A stretch of DNA of 33,348 nt. It comes from Clostridia bacterium (lineage in GTDB: Bacteria > Bacillota > Clostridia > Oscillospirales > Acutalibacteraceae). Both the position numbers and the translations under genes were made by a program. The stretch lies in the NCBI GenBank assembly GCA_017434985.1, contig JAFSFY010000043.1, positions 1 to 33,348 of the forward strand. Direction: 5' to 3'. Shown one piece after another: positions 18,512 through 26,000 of this stretch (its first letter is position 1; each line of letters starts with the position of its first letter). The notes under the pieces are model-generated. The model was not told the DNA's origin and searched no databases. It saw only the letters and a list, made by a program, of their open reading frames with translations.

Positions 18512-18635
18512 TTTTTGGACGGTGTGACGTATCCTGCGTATTATGAAGTGAACGGGGAAGAAGTGTCACAGGAAATCTACCGCGAAACAACCGCGCCGTA
18601 TCACCAACTCAAGTCGGATAAGATTGAGTGGATAA
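18512..18635 (+). pseudogene. In-frame 3' remnant of the 17219 gene
   Basis: Immediately after the TAG, the same frame continues FLDGVTYPAYYEVNGEEVSQ and about 20 further residues to KSDKIEWI. Composition resembles the preceding protein, which indicates former coding sequence. It ends at the abrupt junction with the duplicated rplQ tail, which is entered in a different frame. Confidence 0.65.
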
Positions 18636-18716
18636 GGCGACGCTGCCGAAATGGCCATCATCGAATTGGTCTAAGTGTTATAAAAAGAGCACCGTCTGCG
18701 GACGGTGCTCTTTTTT
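18636..18716 (+). repeat. rplQ-tail/terminator direct repeat, copy 2
   Basis: This is a near-identical copy of 16866-16947: 39 nt of the rplQ coding end including its TAA, the spacer and the terminator, with one A missing. It has no rplQ start or upstream part, so it is a transplanted fragment and not a gene. Confidence 0.92.
18683..18716 (+). terminator. Duplicated intrinsic terminator
   Basis: AGCACCGTC-TGCG-GACGGTGCT plus TTTTTT, identical in stem and loop to the superoperon terminator. It now closes the truncated 17219 gene. Confidence 0.85.
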
Positions 18717-18746
18717 ATGTGTTGCACAAGATTGCGAGGAGATGGG

Positions 18747-18860
18747 GACGGGTCGATGTGAGCATCGACCCCTACGGGGTTGCAAGAAGATTGTGGGAAA
18801 TGATGAAAACGGACCGTCCGGGAGGCCGGTCCCTACGGGGGTGCAACAATCTTGTGGGTG
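18747..18860 (+). repeat. Two tandem variable-stem palindromic repeats
   Basis: Unit one: GGTCGATG-TGAG-CATCGACC (18751-18770), then CCTACGGGG, TGCAA and ATTGTGGG. Unit two: GGACCG...CGGTCC (18811-18832), then CTACGGGG, TGCAA and CTTGTGGG. The flanks are conserved while the stem sequence differs. The remainder of the 430-nt gap 18512-18941 is the gene remnant, the duplicated terminator and a promoter. Confidence 0.65.
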
Positions 18861-18871
18861 GGGGCGAACGG

Positions 18872-18901
18872 TTGACAAAGAGGACGCGAGTGAATTATAA
18901 T
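18872..18901 (+). promoter_or_regulatory. Sigma-A promoter of the small surface protein and transglutaminase unit
   Basis: TTGACA (18872-18877), 18 bp, TATAAT (18896-18901): both hexamers are perfect consensus. A leader of about 35 nt leads to the ATG at 18942. Confidence 0.75.
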
Positions 18902-18941
18902 GAGAGGTAGCGAGCAAATCGACGATCAAGGAGTGTGCAGA

Positions 18942-19193
18942 ATGAAAAAACTGTTGCTGACGATGGCGATGGCGACGCTGTTGTGTGCGGTGTTGCTGTT
19001 TGGCGCAAACGCACAAGAGAACGCGGCAGATGCATTGGCTTACACCATTGAAAACGGCGAGGTTACCATCACCGATTGGGTGTACGACGGCGGTTGGTAC
19101 TACCTCGACGCAAACGGCTATATGGTGACCGGCACCCGTACCATCCAGGGTATCAACTACACGTTTAAAGCCAACGGCTTATTGGTCGAGTAA
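18942..19193 (+). CDS. Miniature cell-wall-binding-repeat protein (internally deleted remnant)
   Basis: The 83-aa product has a signal peptide (MKKLLLTMAMATLLCAVLLF, cleavage probably near ANA), then YTIENGEVTIT, a phrase that typically opens BspA-like leucine-rich-repeat domains. It then jumps directly to WVYDGGWYYLDANGYMVTGT and the same last 31 residues as the 1415-aa protein at 23016-27263. The central LRR and repeat regions expected of such a protein are missing, so it is read as an in-frame internal deletion. The ATG is chosen because AAGGAG lies eight bases upstream. A consensus promoter precedes it, so it may be expressed, secreted and also serve as the leader gene for the transglutaminase 27 nt downstream. 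Confidence 0.75.
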   Translation: MKKLLLTMAMATLLCAVLLFGANAQENAADALAYTIENGEVTITDWVYDGGWYYLDANGYMVTGTRTIQGINYTFKANGLLVE

Positions 19194-19265
19194 TACGCTG
19201 TGCGAGAAAAGGTGACGGATATGAAACGAATCGCGGTTATGTTGTTGACGGTGTTGGTCTTATGG
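19072..19265 (+). repeat. Duplicated cassette boundary, copy A (pairs with 27142-27335)
   Basis: About 194 bp are nearly identical to 27142-27335 (six mismatches counted): the final cell-wall-binding repeat, stop codon, 27-nt spacer with AAAGGTGA, and the first 15 codons of the next gene. The separation is exactly 8070 bp throughout. Confidence 0.93.
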
Positions 19266-20438
19266 GGGGTGACGCTGCCTGCCTCGGCGGCAGAGTTGAC
19301 GCTTCCCACCGTGGAAAACGAAGGGAACTCCTACTATCAAGTGGGCAGCAAAGAGGACTATTTCAAAGCGGCACGCTACCTGATTGAGAATCGGTTGGAA
19401 GAGGTGCCCGTGTTTATCGATGCGACCACGTTCACGGAGTTTAAGAGCGATCGCGCCTGGTTTAACAACGTGACGAACTTTGATTACCAGAATGAGAAGT
19501 TGTATTATACCTATGTGCAATATTCCACCAATAGCGTGTGGATGAGTGCAAACGATTACCCCGAGGGCGACTTGATATACGGCAGCGTGCGTGCGCGGTA
19601 TTTCGATACGGACGAGGAATTGGCCAAAGCGGACGCGATGTTGGATGCGGAATTGGCAAAGATCAGCGAGTATTCCAAAATCGAGAAGATCCGTTACGTG
19701 GCGGAGTTTATCTGCCGCACGGTGGATGCGGGTTCACAGAAAATGCCCGGCGGCGGATACGATGCCATCAACGGTGTGTACGACCTGTTGACGGGGGTGC
19801 GCACCAACACGGTGTGTTCGTCCTTTACGTATTTGTTCCAACGCTTTATGGAACGCGCAGGATATCCGTCCTACATTGCCACCGGCACCGGCGTTTGCCA
19901 CGCGTGGAACGTGGTGGAGTTGGACGGTATTTGGTACGGTGTGGATTGCACCTATGCCGATAACGGAACGGCGATGAACGAAGCCTACTTTTTGATGGGG
20001 ATGGACCGTATGAGCGGGTATATTCTCCCAACCGACACCCAAAGCGTGTTCACCGAAATGGAGCAGGAACTCGGTTGCCGTTTTGCGAAAGTTGCCTATG
20101 GCAAAGAGGCGACCACCACGAAGGCGACGACCACCACGACCGCCGCGGCGACCACCAAAACGAGCACAACCACCAAAGCGGCGACAACAACCACCGTCAA
20201 AGCGACCGCCGCCACCACGACCGCTACGACAACGGTCGACACAACCACGACGACCGCGACGACGATGACGAGCGAGGTGCCGACCGCCACGACCACGGAA
20301 ACGACGGTTACCACCACGCGCCCCGCGACCGACGATGCGTCGGCACCGAACAACGGATGGATCCCATGGACGGCGGCAGGTGTGGTGCTGTGCGGCGGCG
20401 GTGCGGCAGCAGGACTGTTTTTGTTTAAAAAGAAATAA
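19221..20438 (+). CDS. Secreted transglutaminase-like protein with C-terminal membrane anchor
   Basis: The 405-aa product has a signal peptide (residues 1-23, ending ASA), a transglutaminase-like domain with a probable Cys199 (RTNTVCSSF), His227 (GVCHAWNVV), Asp242 (WYGVDCTYAD) catalytic triad, a Thr/Ala-rich linker (about 297-375) and a C-terminal hydrophobic segment ending LFLFKKK. Such domains act as cysteine proteases, transglutaminases or peptidases in peptidoglycan or surface proteins; the substrate is unknown. There is no LPXTG before the tail, so it is probably membrane-anchored on a long, possibly glycosylated, stalk. The ATG at 19221 follows AAAGGTGA; an in-frame GTG at 19200 is less likely. 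Confidence 0.85.
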   Translation: MKRIAVMLLTVLVLWGVTLPASAAELTLPTVENEGNSYYQVGSKEDYFKAARYLIENRLEEVPVFIDATTFTEFKSDRAWFNNVTNFDYQNEKLYYTYVQYSTNSVWMSANDYPEGDLIYGSVRARYFDTDEELAKADAMLDAELAKISEYSKIEKIRYVAEFICRTVDAGSQKMPGGGYDAINGVYDLLTGVRTNTVCSSFTYLFQRFMERAGYPSYIATGTGVCHAWNVVELDGIWYGVDCTYADNGTAMNEAYFLMGMDRMSGYILPTDTQSVFTEMEQELGCRFAKVAYGKEATTTKATTTTTAAATTKTSTTTKAATTTTVKATAATTTATTTVDTTTTTATTMTSEVPTATTTETTVTTTRPATDDASAPNNGWIPWTAAGVVLCGGGAAAGLFLFKKK

Positions 20439-20448
20439 CCACGAATCA

Positions 20449-20475
20449 TAATCCCTCACGTATGTGGGGGATTAT
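20449..20475 (+). terminator. Hairpin after the transglutaminase-like gene
   Basis: TAATCCCTCAC-GTAT-GTGGGGGATTA forms a stem of about ten pairs ten bases after the stop. The following tract (TTGCGTTG) is only weakly T-rich, so termination may be partial. Confidence 0.5.
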
Positions 20476-20505
20476 TGCGTTGTGACGTGATTGTAAAAGA
20501 AAGAC

Positions 20506-20534
20506 TTGACAAGGAGAGGCGAATGTAATAGAAT
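20506..20534 (+). promoter_or_regulatory. Sigma-A promoter of the LRR-GLUG operon
   Basis: TTGACA (20506-20511), 17 bp, TAGAAT (20529-20534), with a leader of about 70 nt to the ATG at 20613. Confidence 0.75.
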
Positions 20535-20612
20535 TAAAACAGAATCTAACGCTGTAGAAATGGTGGGTGTTTATGCGTGTACACCGACACAAAAAGGCAA
20601 GGAGGAGTCGAT

Positions 20613-22988
20613 ATGAAAAGAATCGGAACGTTTGTGACAATACTGCTTATCGTGCTGGCCGTGTTGCCGCTGAGCGGGTTTGAACTGCGAGCGACGGCGG
20701 GCGGCGTGACAGGGAATTGCACGTGGTCGACGGATGGGACGACGCTAACCATTTCGGGAAACGGTGCGATGAAAAACTACGATTATTATCACACCGTCCC
20801 ATGGCCGAAAACGTGTTCTGCTCTGGTGATAGAAAACGGTGTGACACACATTGGCGATTATGCGTTCGACGGTATGAACCGAATCACCTCCGTGACGTTA
20901 CCCGACAGCGTGAAAACGATTGGGGATACCGCCTTTGGGCATTGTACGCAACTCACCGCGGTGGATATGGGATCGGTGACCGAAATTGGCGGGGCGGCGT
21001 TCCAATGGTGCGAATCGTTGAGGAGTGTCACCATTCCCGATACCGTAACGGTGATGGGAGATGCGACATTTTATTGTTGTGATAACCTGCAATATGTAAT
21101 GCTTTCCCAAAACCTGACAACCATTCCCCATCAGGCATTTACGTTTACCGCCCTGCAACAGATAGCGCTTCCCGCCAAGGTGCGGGTAATTCAACAATCG
21201 GCGTTCAGCGGGACACCGCTGTCAAGCATTGTCATCCCGAAAGGGACAACGTCGATTGCGCCCGGTGCGTTCAGCGGTTGTGCAAATTTAACAGCTTTTA
21301 CGTTGGAAGAAGGACACTATACATACTGTGTGCAGGACGGAGTGTTGTTTACGCGCAACAAGAGAACGCTGATGGCATTTCCGGCCGGCAAGGCGGGCGC
21401 GTATACGGTGCCGGACGGGGTGAGAAGCATTGCCGCATACGCATTTGCATCGGCGAATGCCTTAACAGCCATAACGTTTCCCGACACGGTGACCGACATC
21501 GGCGAAGCCGCGTTTATCAATTGTAACATTACCGAAATTACGTTGCCACCGAGACTGACCGTGGTACAGCCCAATGTGTTTTCTTCCACCGCGATCCAAC
21601 GCGTCGACATTCCCGAGGGGGTGACGACCATCGGTCTCGGCGCCTTTAAAGGATGCCTGTTGTTACGAGAAGTGAACCTCCCCTCGACCGTTACGAAGGT
21701 GGAACAATTGGCATTTGCCGGTTGCCGCCGACTGGTGTCGATCACGATGCCGAAAGAACTGAAAACCATTGAAGAGTCGGCATTTTTTCTCGCGCAGGAT
21801 CTGCAAAACGTGTGGTACACGGGCACAGCGGTCAATCGCCGCACCCTGTCGATTGCCGCGAATAACGAGGGGCTAAAAAACGCGCAATGGCACTACAACG
21901 TGTGTGACGATGAGCACCAATTTCTATATGCATGTTCCGAGACCTGCCGCCATTGTTCATATACACGCCTTGACGTGACCTGGCACACGTATACCCATGC
22001 GTGTGATACGGACTGTGACGTGTGCGGCGGCAAGCGCGAGGTCAACAGTCATTTTCAAAATCCGTGGGATGCGGTTTGTTCCCGCTGTGGCGAAACGCGC
22101 GAAGTGACGTATACGGGTTGGGGTAGATATGCGCTGGATACAACATACTATCATAACGGCAAGATGATCCAAGACAGTTGGTATCGCGTGGACGGTGAGT
22201 GGTACTATTTTGACGCTGACGGCGCGATGTTGACCAATACCTGGGTGAAAGACAGCAAGGGCTGGTGTTATCTCAGCGGCTTGGGCTCGCTGTTGACCGA
22301 GGGATGGGCGCAGGACAGCGCCGGGTGGTGCTATGTGGGAAAAGACGGCTACATCCTGAAAGATTCGTGGATCAAATTTGGTCGGAATTGGTATTACGTG
22401 GATGCGAACGGCTATCGTGTGGCTAACCGATGGGTGAGAGACAGCGTTGGTTGGTGCTACATCGGTCACGACAGCAAAATGATGACCGAGGCATGGGCCA
22501 AGGACAGCGTTGGTTGGTGCTATCTGGGCGATGATGGCCATATCGTAAAACATACGTGGATTGAGGACGACGGCGAGTGGTATTTTGTGGATGCCGAGGG
22601 GTATATGCTTGCCAACACGTGGAAGCAAGACCGCAACGGATGGGTATACCTTGGATACAACGGCGCGATGGTGAAAAACAGTTGGGCGAAGGACAGCGTC
22701 GGATGGTGCTATTTGGATGAAACCGGGTATATCACGCCGCAAGGTTGGATCCACGACGGTAGCGAGTGGTATTACATTCGGTCTGACGGCTATATGGCGC
22801 ACAATACGTGGGCGCGCGATGAATACGATTGGTATTACCTCGGCGCCGACGGCCGACGTCTGAAAGAGCGTTGGTTCCTATATGACGGTGCGTGGTATTA
22901 CTTTGATGTTGAGGGGTATATGTTGATCGGTACGCACCTGATCGACGGTGACTGGTATACCTTTGCTGAGAACGGCGTGTTATGTTAA
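20613..22988 (+). CDS. BspA-like leucine-rich-repeat surface protein with cell-wall-binding repeats
   Basis: The 791-aa product has four parts: a signal peptide (1 to about 28); a BspA-type opening module (NCTWSTDGTTLTISGNGAM) leading into LRR_5-type repeats (about 35-440, units like VTHIGDYAFDGMNRITSVTL); a Cys-rich linker (about 445-500) with CxxC pairs such as CDTDCDVC and CSRC; and about 13 cell-wall-binding repeats of 21 residues (502 to end), each with a W(Y/C)Y core. BspA-like proteins are adhesins in oral and gut bacteria, and the C-terminal repeats hold such proteins to wall polymers. The ATG follows AAGGAGG; an upstream in-frame ATG at 20577 has no site. It ends in a Cys and lies 27 nt before the GLUG gene, so the two are probably cotranscribed. 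Confidence 0.88.
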   Translation: MKRIGTFVTILLIVLAVLPLSGFELRATAGGVTGNCTWSTDGTTLTISGNGAMKNYDYYHTVPWPKTCSALVIENGVTHIGDYAFDGMNRITSVTLPDSVKTIGDTAFGHCTQLTAVDMGSVTEIGGAAFQWCESLRSVTIPDTVTVMGDATFYCCDNLQYVMLSQNLTTIPHQAFTFTALQQIALPAKVRVIQQSAFSGTPLSSIVIPKGTTSIAPGAFSGCANLTAFTLEEGHYTYCVQDGVLFTRNKRTLMAFPAGKAGAYTVPDGVRSIAAYAFASANALTAITFPDTVTDIGEAAFINCNITEITLPPRLTVVQPNVFSSTAIQRVDIPEGVTTIGLGAFKGCLLLREVNLPSTVTKVEQLAFAGCRRLVSITMPKELKTIEESAFFLAQDLQNVWYTGTAVNRRTLSIAANNEGLKNAQWHYNVCDDEHQFLYACSETCRHCSYTRLDVTWHTYTHACDTDCDVCGGKREVNSHFQNPWDAVCSRCGETREVTYTGWGRYALDTTYYHNGKMIQDSWYRVDGEWYYFDADGAMLTNTWVKDSKGWCYLSGLGSLLTEGWAQDSAGWCYVGKDGYILKDSWIKFGRNWYYVDANGYRVANRWVRDSVGWCYIGHDSKMMTEAWAKDSVGWCYLGDDGHIVKHTWIEDDGEWYFVDAEGYMLANTWKQDRNGWVYLGYNGAMVKNSWAKDSVGWCYLDETGYITPQGWIHDGSEWYYIRSDGYMAHNTWARDEYDWYYLGADGRRLKERWFLYDGAWYYFDVEGYMLIGTHLIDGDWYTFAENGVLC

Positions 22989-23015
22989 CGCGCATGACAC
23001 GAAAGGAGATATCGT

Positions 23016-26000
23016 ATGAAAAAAGCAGCTGTTTTTATGACAGCCGTTATGCTGTTGTTTTCGCTTGTGTTGATGGGCAGTTTGCCGACAAGTGCCGAAG
23101 CGGTGTTGTTTGCCGGTGGTAGCGGCATAGAAAGCGATCCGTATTTGATTGAAACCAAAGAGCATCTTGACAATGTGCGCCGGGATTTGGGAGCACACTA
23201 TCAACTGGTGGCCGACGTTGTGTTTACGGAAGAAGATTTCGCCGAAGGCGGTGCGTTTTATAACGACGGAATCGGTTGGGATCCGCTTGGCAATCGCTAT
23301 GACGGAATGTTCACCGGCACGTTTGACGGAAACGGGTTTGCGATTGTGGGGCTTTGCGCCAACCGTGTGAATCATTATGCCGCTCCGCGCGTGGGGGTGT
23401 TTGGCTTTAATGCCGGCACCATTACGAATCTGGCGGTGGTAGGCGGCAGTTTGGTATCGACTTCCTACCGAGGGGAGTCTCGGGTTGGGGGCATTGCCGC
23501 CGAAAACAGGGGAACGATTGCCCGTTGCTATAATTCCGCAGCCCTGATGACCTCCCAATACGGTGGCGGTATCACCGGATATAACGCGGGGAGCATCACC
23601 GATTGCTATAACGTTGGCGATGTGCAAACGGAGAATCGTTACGAAACGTACGGTGGCGGTATTGCCGGTGGCAACAGCGGTACCGGTCGCATTGTTTCTT
23701 GCTACAATTTAGGAAACGTGCAAGGCACTTGGTCGGGCGGCCTTGTGGGCGACAACAGCGGTGCGGTAGAGTACGCTTATTATGCGGAAACCGAACAACG
23801 GGGGTGCAGCGTCGGAAGCGGATGGAAAGAGAGCGCCGACGTTGGTGTGCGTTGTTCGGCAGAGGCCTTGAAAACGAAAGCGACGTTTGCGGGGTTTGAT
23901 TTTGAAACGGTTTGGGACATAGACACCGAAGCGGCATATCCCTTTCCGACACTCAAAACCGTGTTGCACGCGGCAGAAGCCTGTCCCGAAAACACCGACG
24001 AATTTGCAGGAGGAAACGGCAGCTTTTTTGCCCCGTATCGAATCGAAAACGCAACGCACTTACAAAACGTCCGCCTTTACCCGGATGCGTGTTTTGTCTT
24101 GACGAATGACGTGGTTTTCACCGCAGAAGATGCGCAACAATGGCAATCCCTCGGTTGGGCGGTGTACGGTGGAGAATGGCGAGCGTTTACCGGCATATTT
24201 GATGGTGACGGCTATACGATTTGTGGATTGACGACCAGTTTGTTCCACACCAACTATGGTGTTGTGAAAAATCTGGCGGTGGGAAATGCCACCGTTACGG
24301 ATCGGGCAACGGTGATTTTGGACAACCACGGAACGTTATCCAATTGCTTGGGATTTTCGGATCTGTCGGTTACCATCAAGGATAATCTGAAAATAGGTGG
24401 ATTGGTAGGCGCCAATTACGGCACCATCCAAAACTGTTTTTATCAAGGAGACGTCAATGCCGGCGGCAGCGGCTATCGCGTCTACGTGGGGGGGATTGCC
24501 GGAAGCAACGAGAGCGGCATTGTCGCAGGTAATGCGGGTGGCACCATCACGCGTTGCTATACCGTGGGAATGGTGATCTCCAACGAAACGGCGGGTGCTC
24601 TGGTTGGCCTGAACGAAGGTACACTCCAATATGTTTACGCGTATGAACGCACACCGATTTTGGTGGGTGAGGGTGTTAAGCAGGGGACAACGGCCACGCT
24701 TACACAGTTGCAATCACGCGCGTTCTTTTCGGGATTTGATTTTAACGGGGTATGGGAGATCGATAAAGCGACGGATTATCCCGCCCCCACGTTACGGTCG
24801 GTACGCACCAAGGGATATGTGGCTCCTGAAAACACCACCGAGTTTGCAGGGGGTAATGGCGATTTGTTTCATCCGTTCTTGATCACCGAGAAACAACACA
24901 TCGACAACATTGCCCGCCATGGCACGACGTATCAACACTTTAAGTTGGCAAGCGACGTGACCTACGATGAAACGAAAAGCGGGGCGGTGATCCCCTCGTT
25001 TAACGGGATTTTGGACGGCAACACCAAGACCATTCGCGGTTTGACCATCACAACGACGGCTACCAAAAAACAAATCGGTTTGATCGGTCAAAACACGGGG
25101 GTAATCAAAAACTTGAACTTGACTGACTGCACGTTAACGCTGACCGAAGCGGTCGAAAGTTCGGTGGGGACGCTGGTTGGCGCCAATAACGGAACGCTGT
25201 CCGGTGTGACTGTGGAAACGACCATCACCGTCCATAACGATAGTCGTTTAAAAAAGGCGAACATCGGCGGTATAGCGGGTGTATCCAATCGCCTTGACAC
25301 CTGTAGCGCCGCCGGAACAATCACCGTGATTGGTAAAGACGCGGCATTTAACACAAACATCGGTGGTGTTGCGGGTACGACCATCGGGGTGTTGAACAAC
25401 GTGGTCAACAAGGTCAATGTCACAATTGATCTTCAAAAAACTGACGCATCGACACGGCTGAACTGCGGTGGTCTTGCGGGATATTCGGCCGGGGCGAATG
25501 TGACAACTGTTCGCAACGAAGGGGATATTCGCGTGGATGGCGTTACTTTCGGCATCGCAAACCATTGGTTACGGCTGGGTGGCATCATCGGTGAACAAGG
25601 AAGCGGAACAGTCGCTTTCGCCGCCAACACCGGCACCGTCGCCGTCGATACCGTTACGGACGACATACTCGATTACCTGTCGGTTGGCGGCATCATCGGT
25701 GAATGTGACGGTGGCGGAACGGTGAAACAATCGGTTAACAACGGCAATTTGAACGTAGTGGCCTGCTACGGTGACTTGTTGGTGGGCGGCATTGCCGGTG
25801 CAACGAACGGCACGTTGGCGGATTGTTATAACACCGGTAATGTGGTGAGTGAAGAAGTGTTGAGTCAAGACAACTCGGCCTTTGCGGTGGGGATTCTCGG
25901 ATATGCCAGACCGAAAGGTTCCGTTTCTCGGTGTTATAACGTGGGAAGTCTGACAGGTGGACGGGTTGCCGGTATTACCGGTTATGCGTATGACAGCACC

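Noticed and set aside
20100-20330. Dense ACCACSACG repeats as a CRISPR or satellite array
   Set aside because: There are no regular repeat-spacer units; this is codon-level repetition of Thr/Ala in a surface-protein stalk.
20096-20449. Val-rich minus-strand frame and Arg/Pro-rich plus-strand frames over the Thr linker
   Set aside because: They arise from the ACC/ACG/ACA-rich codons of the transglutaminase stalk; none has a start signal.
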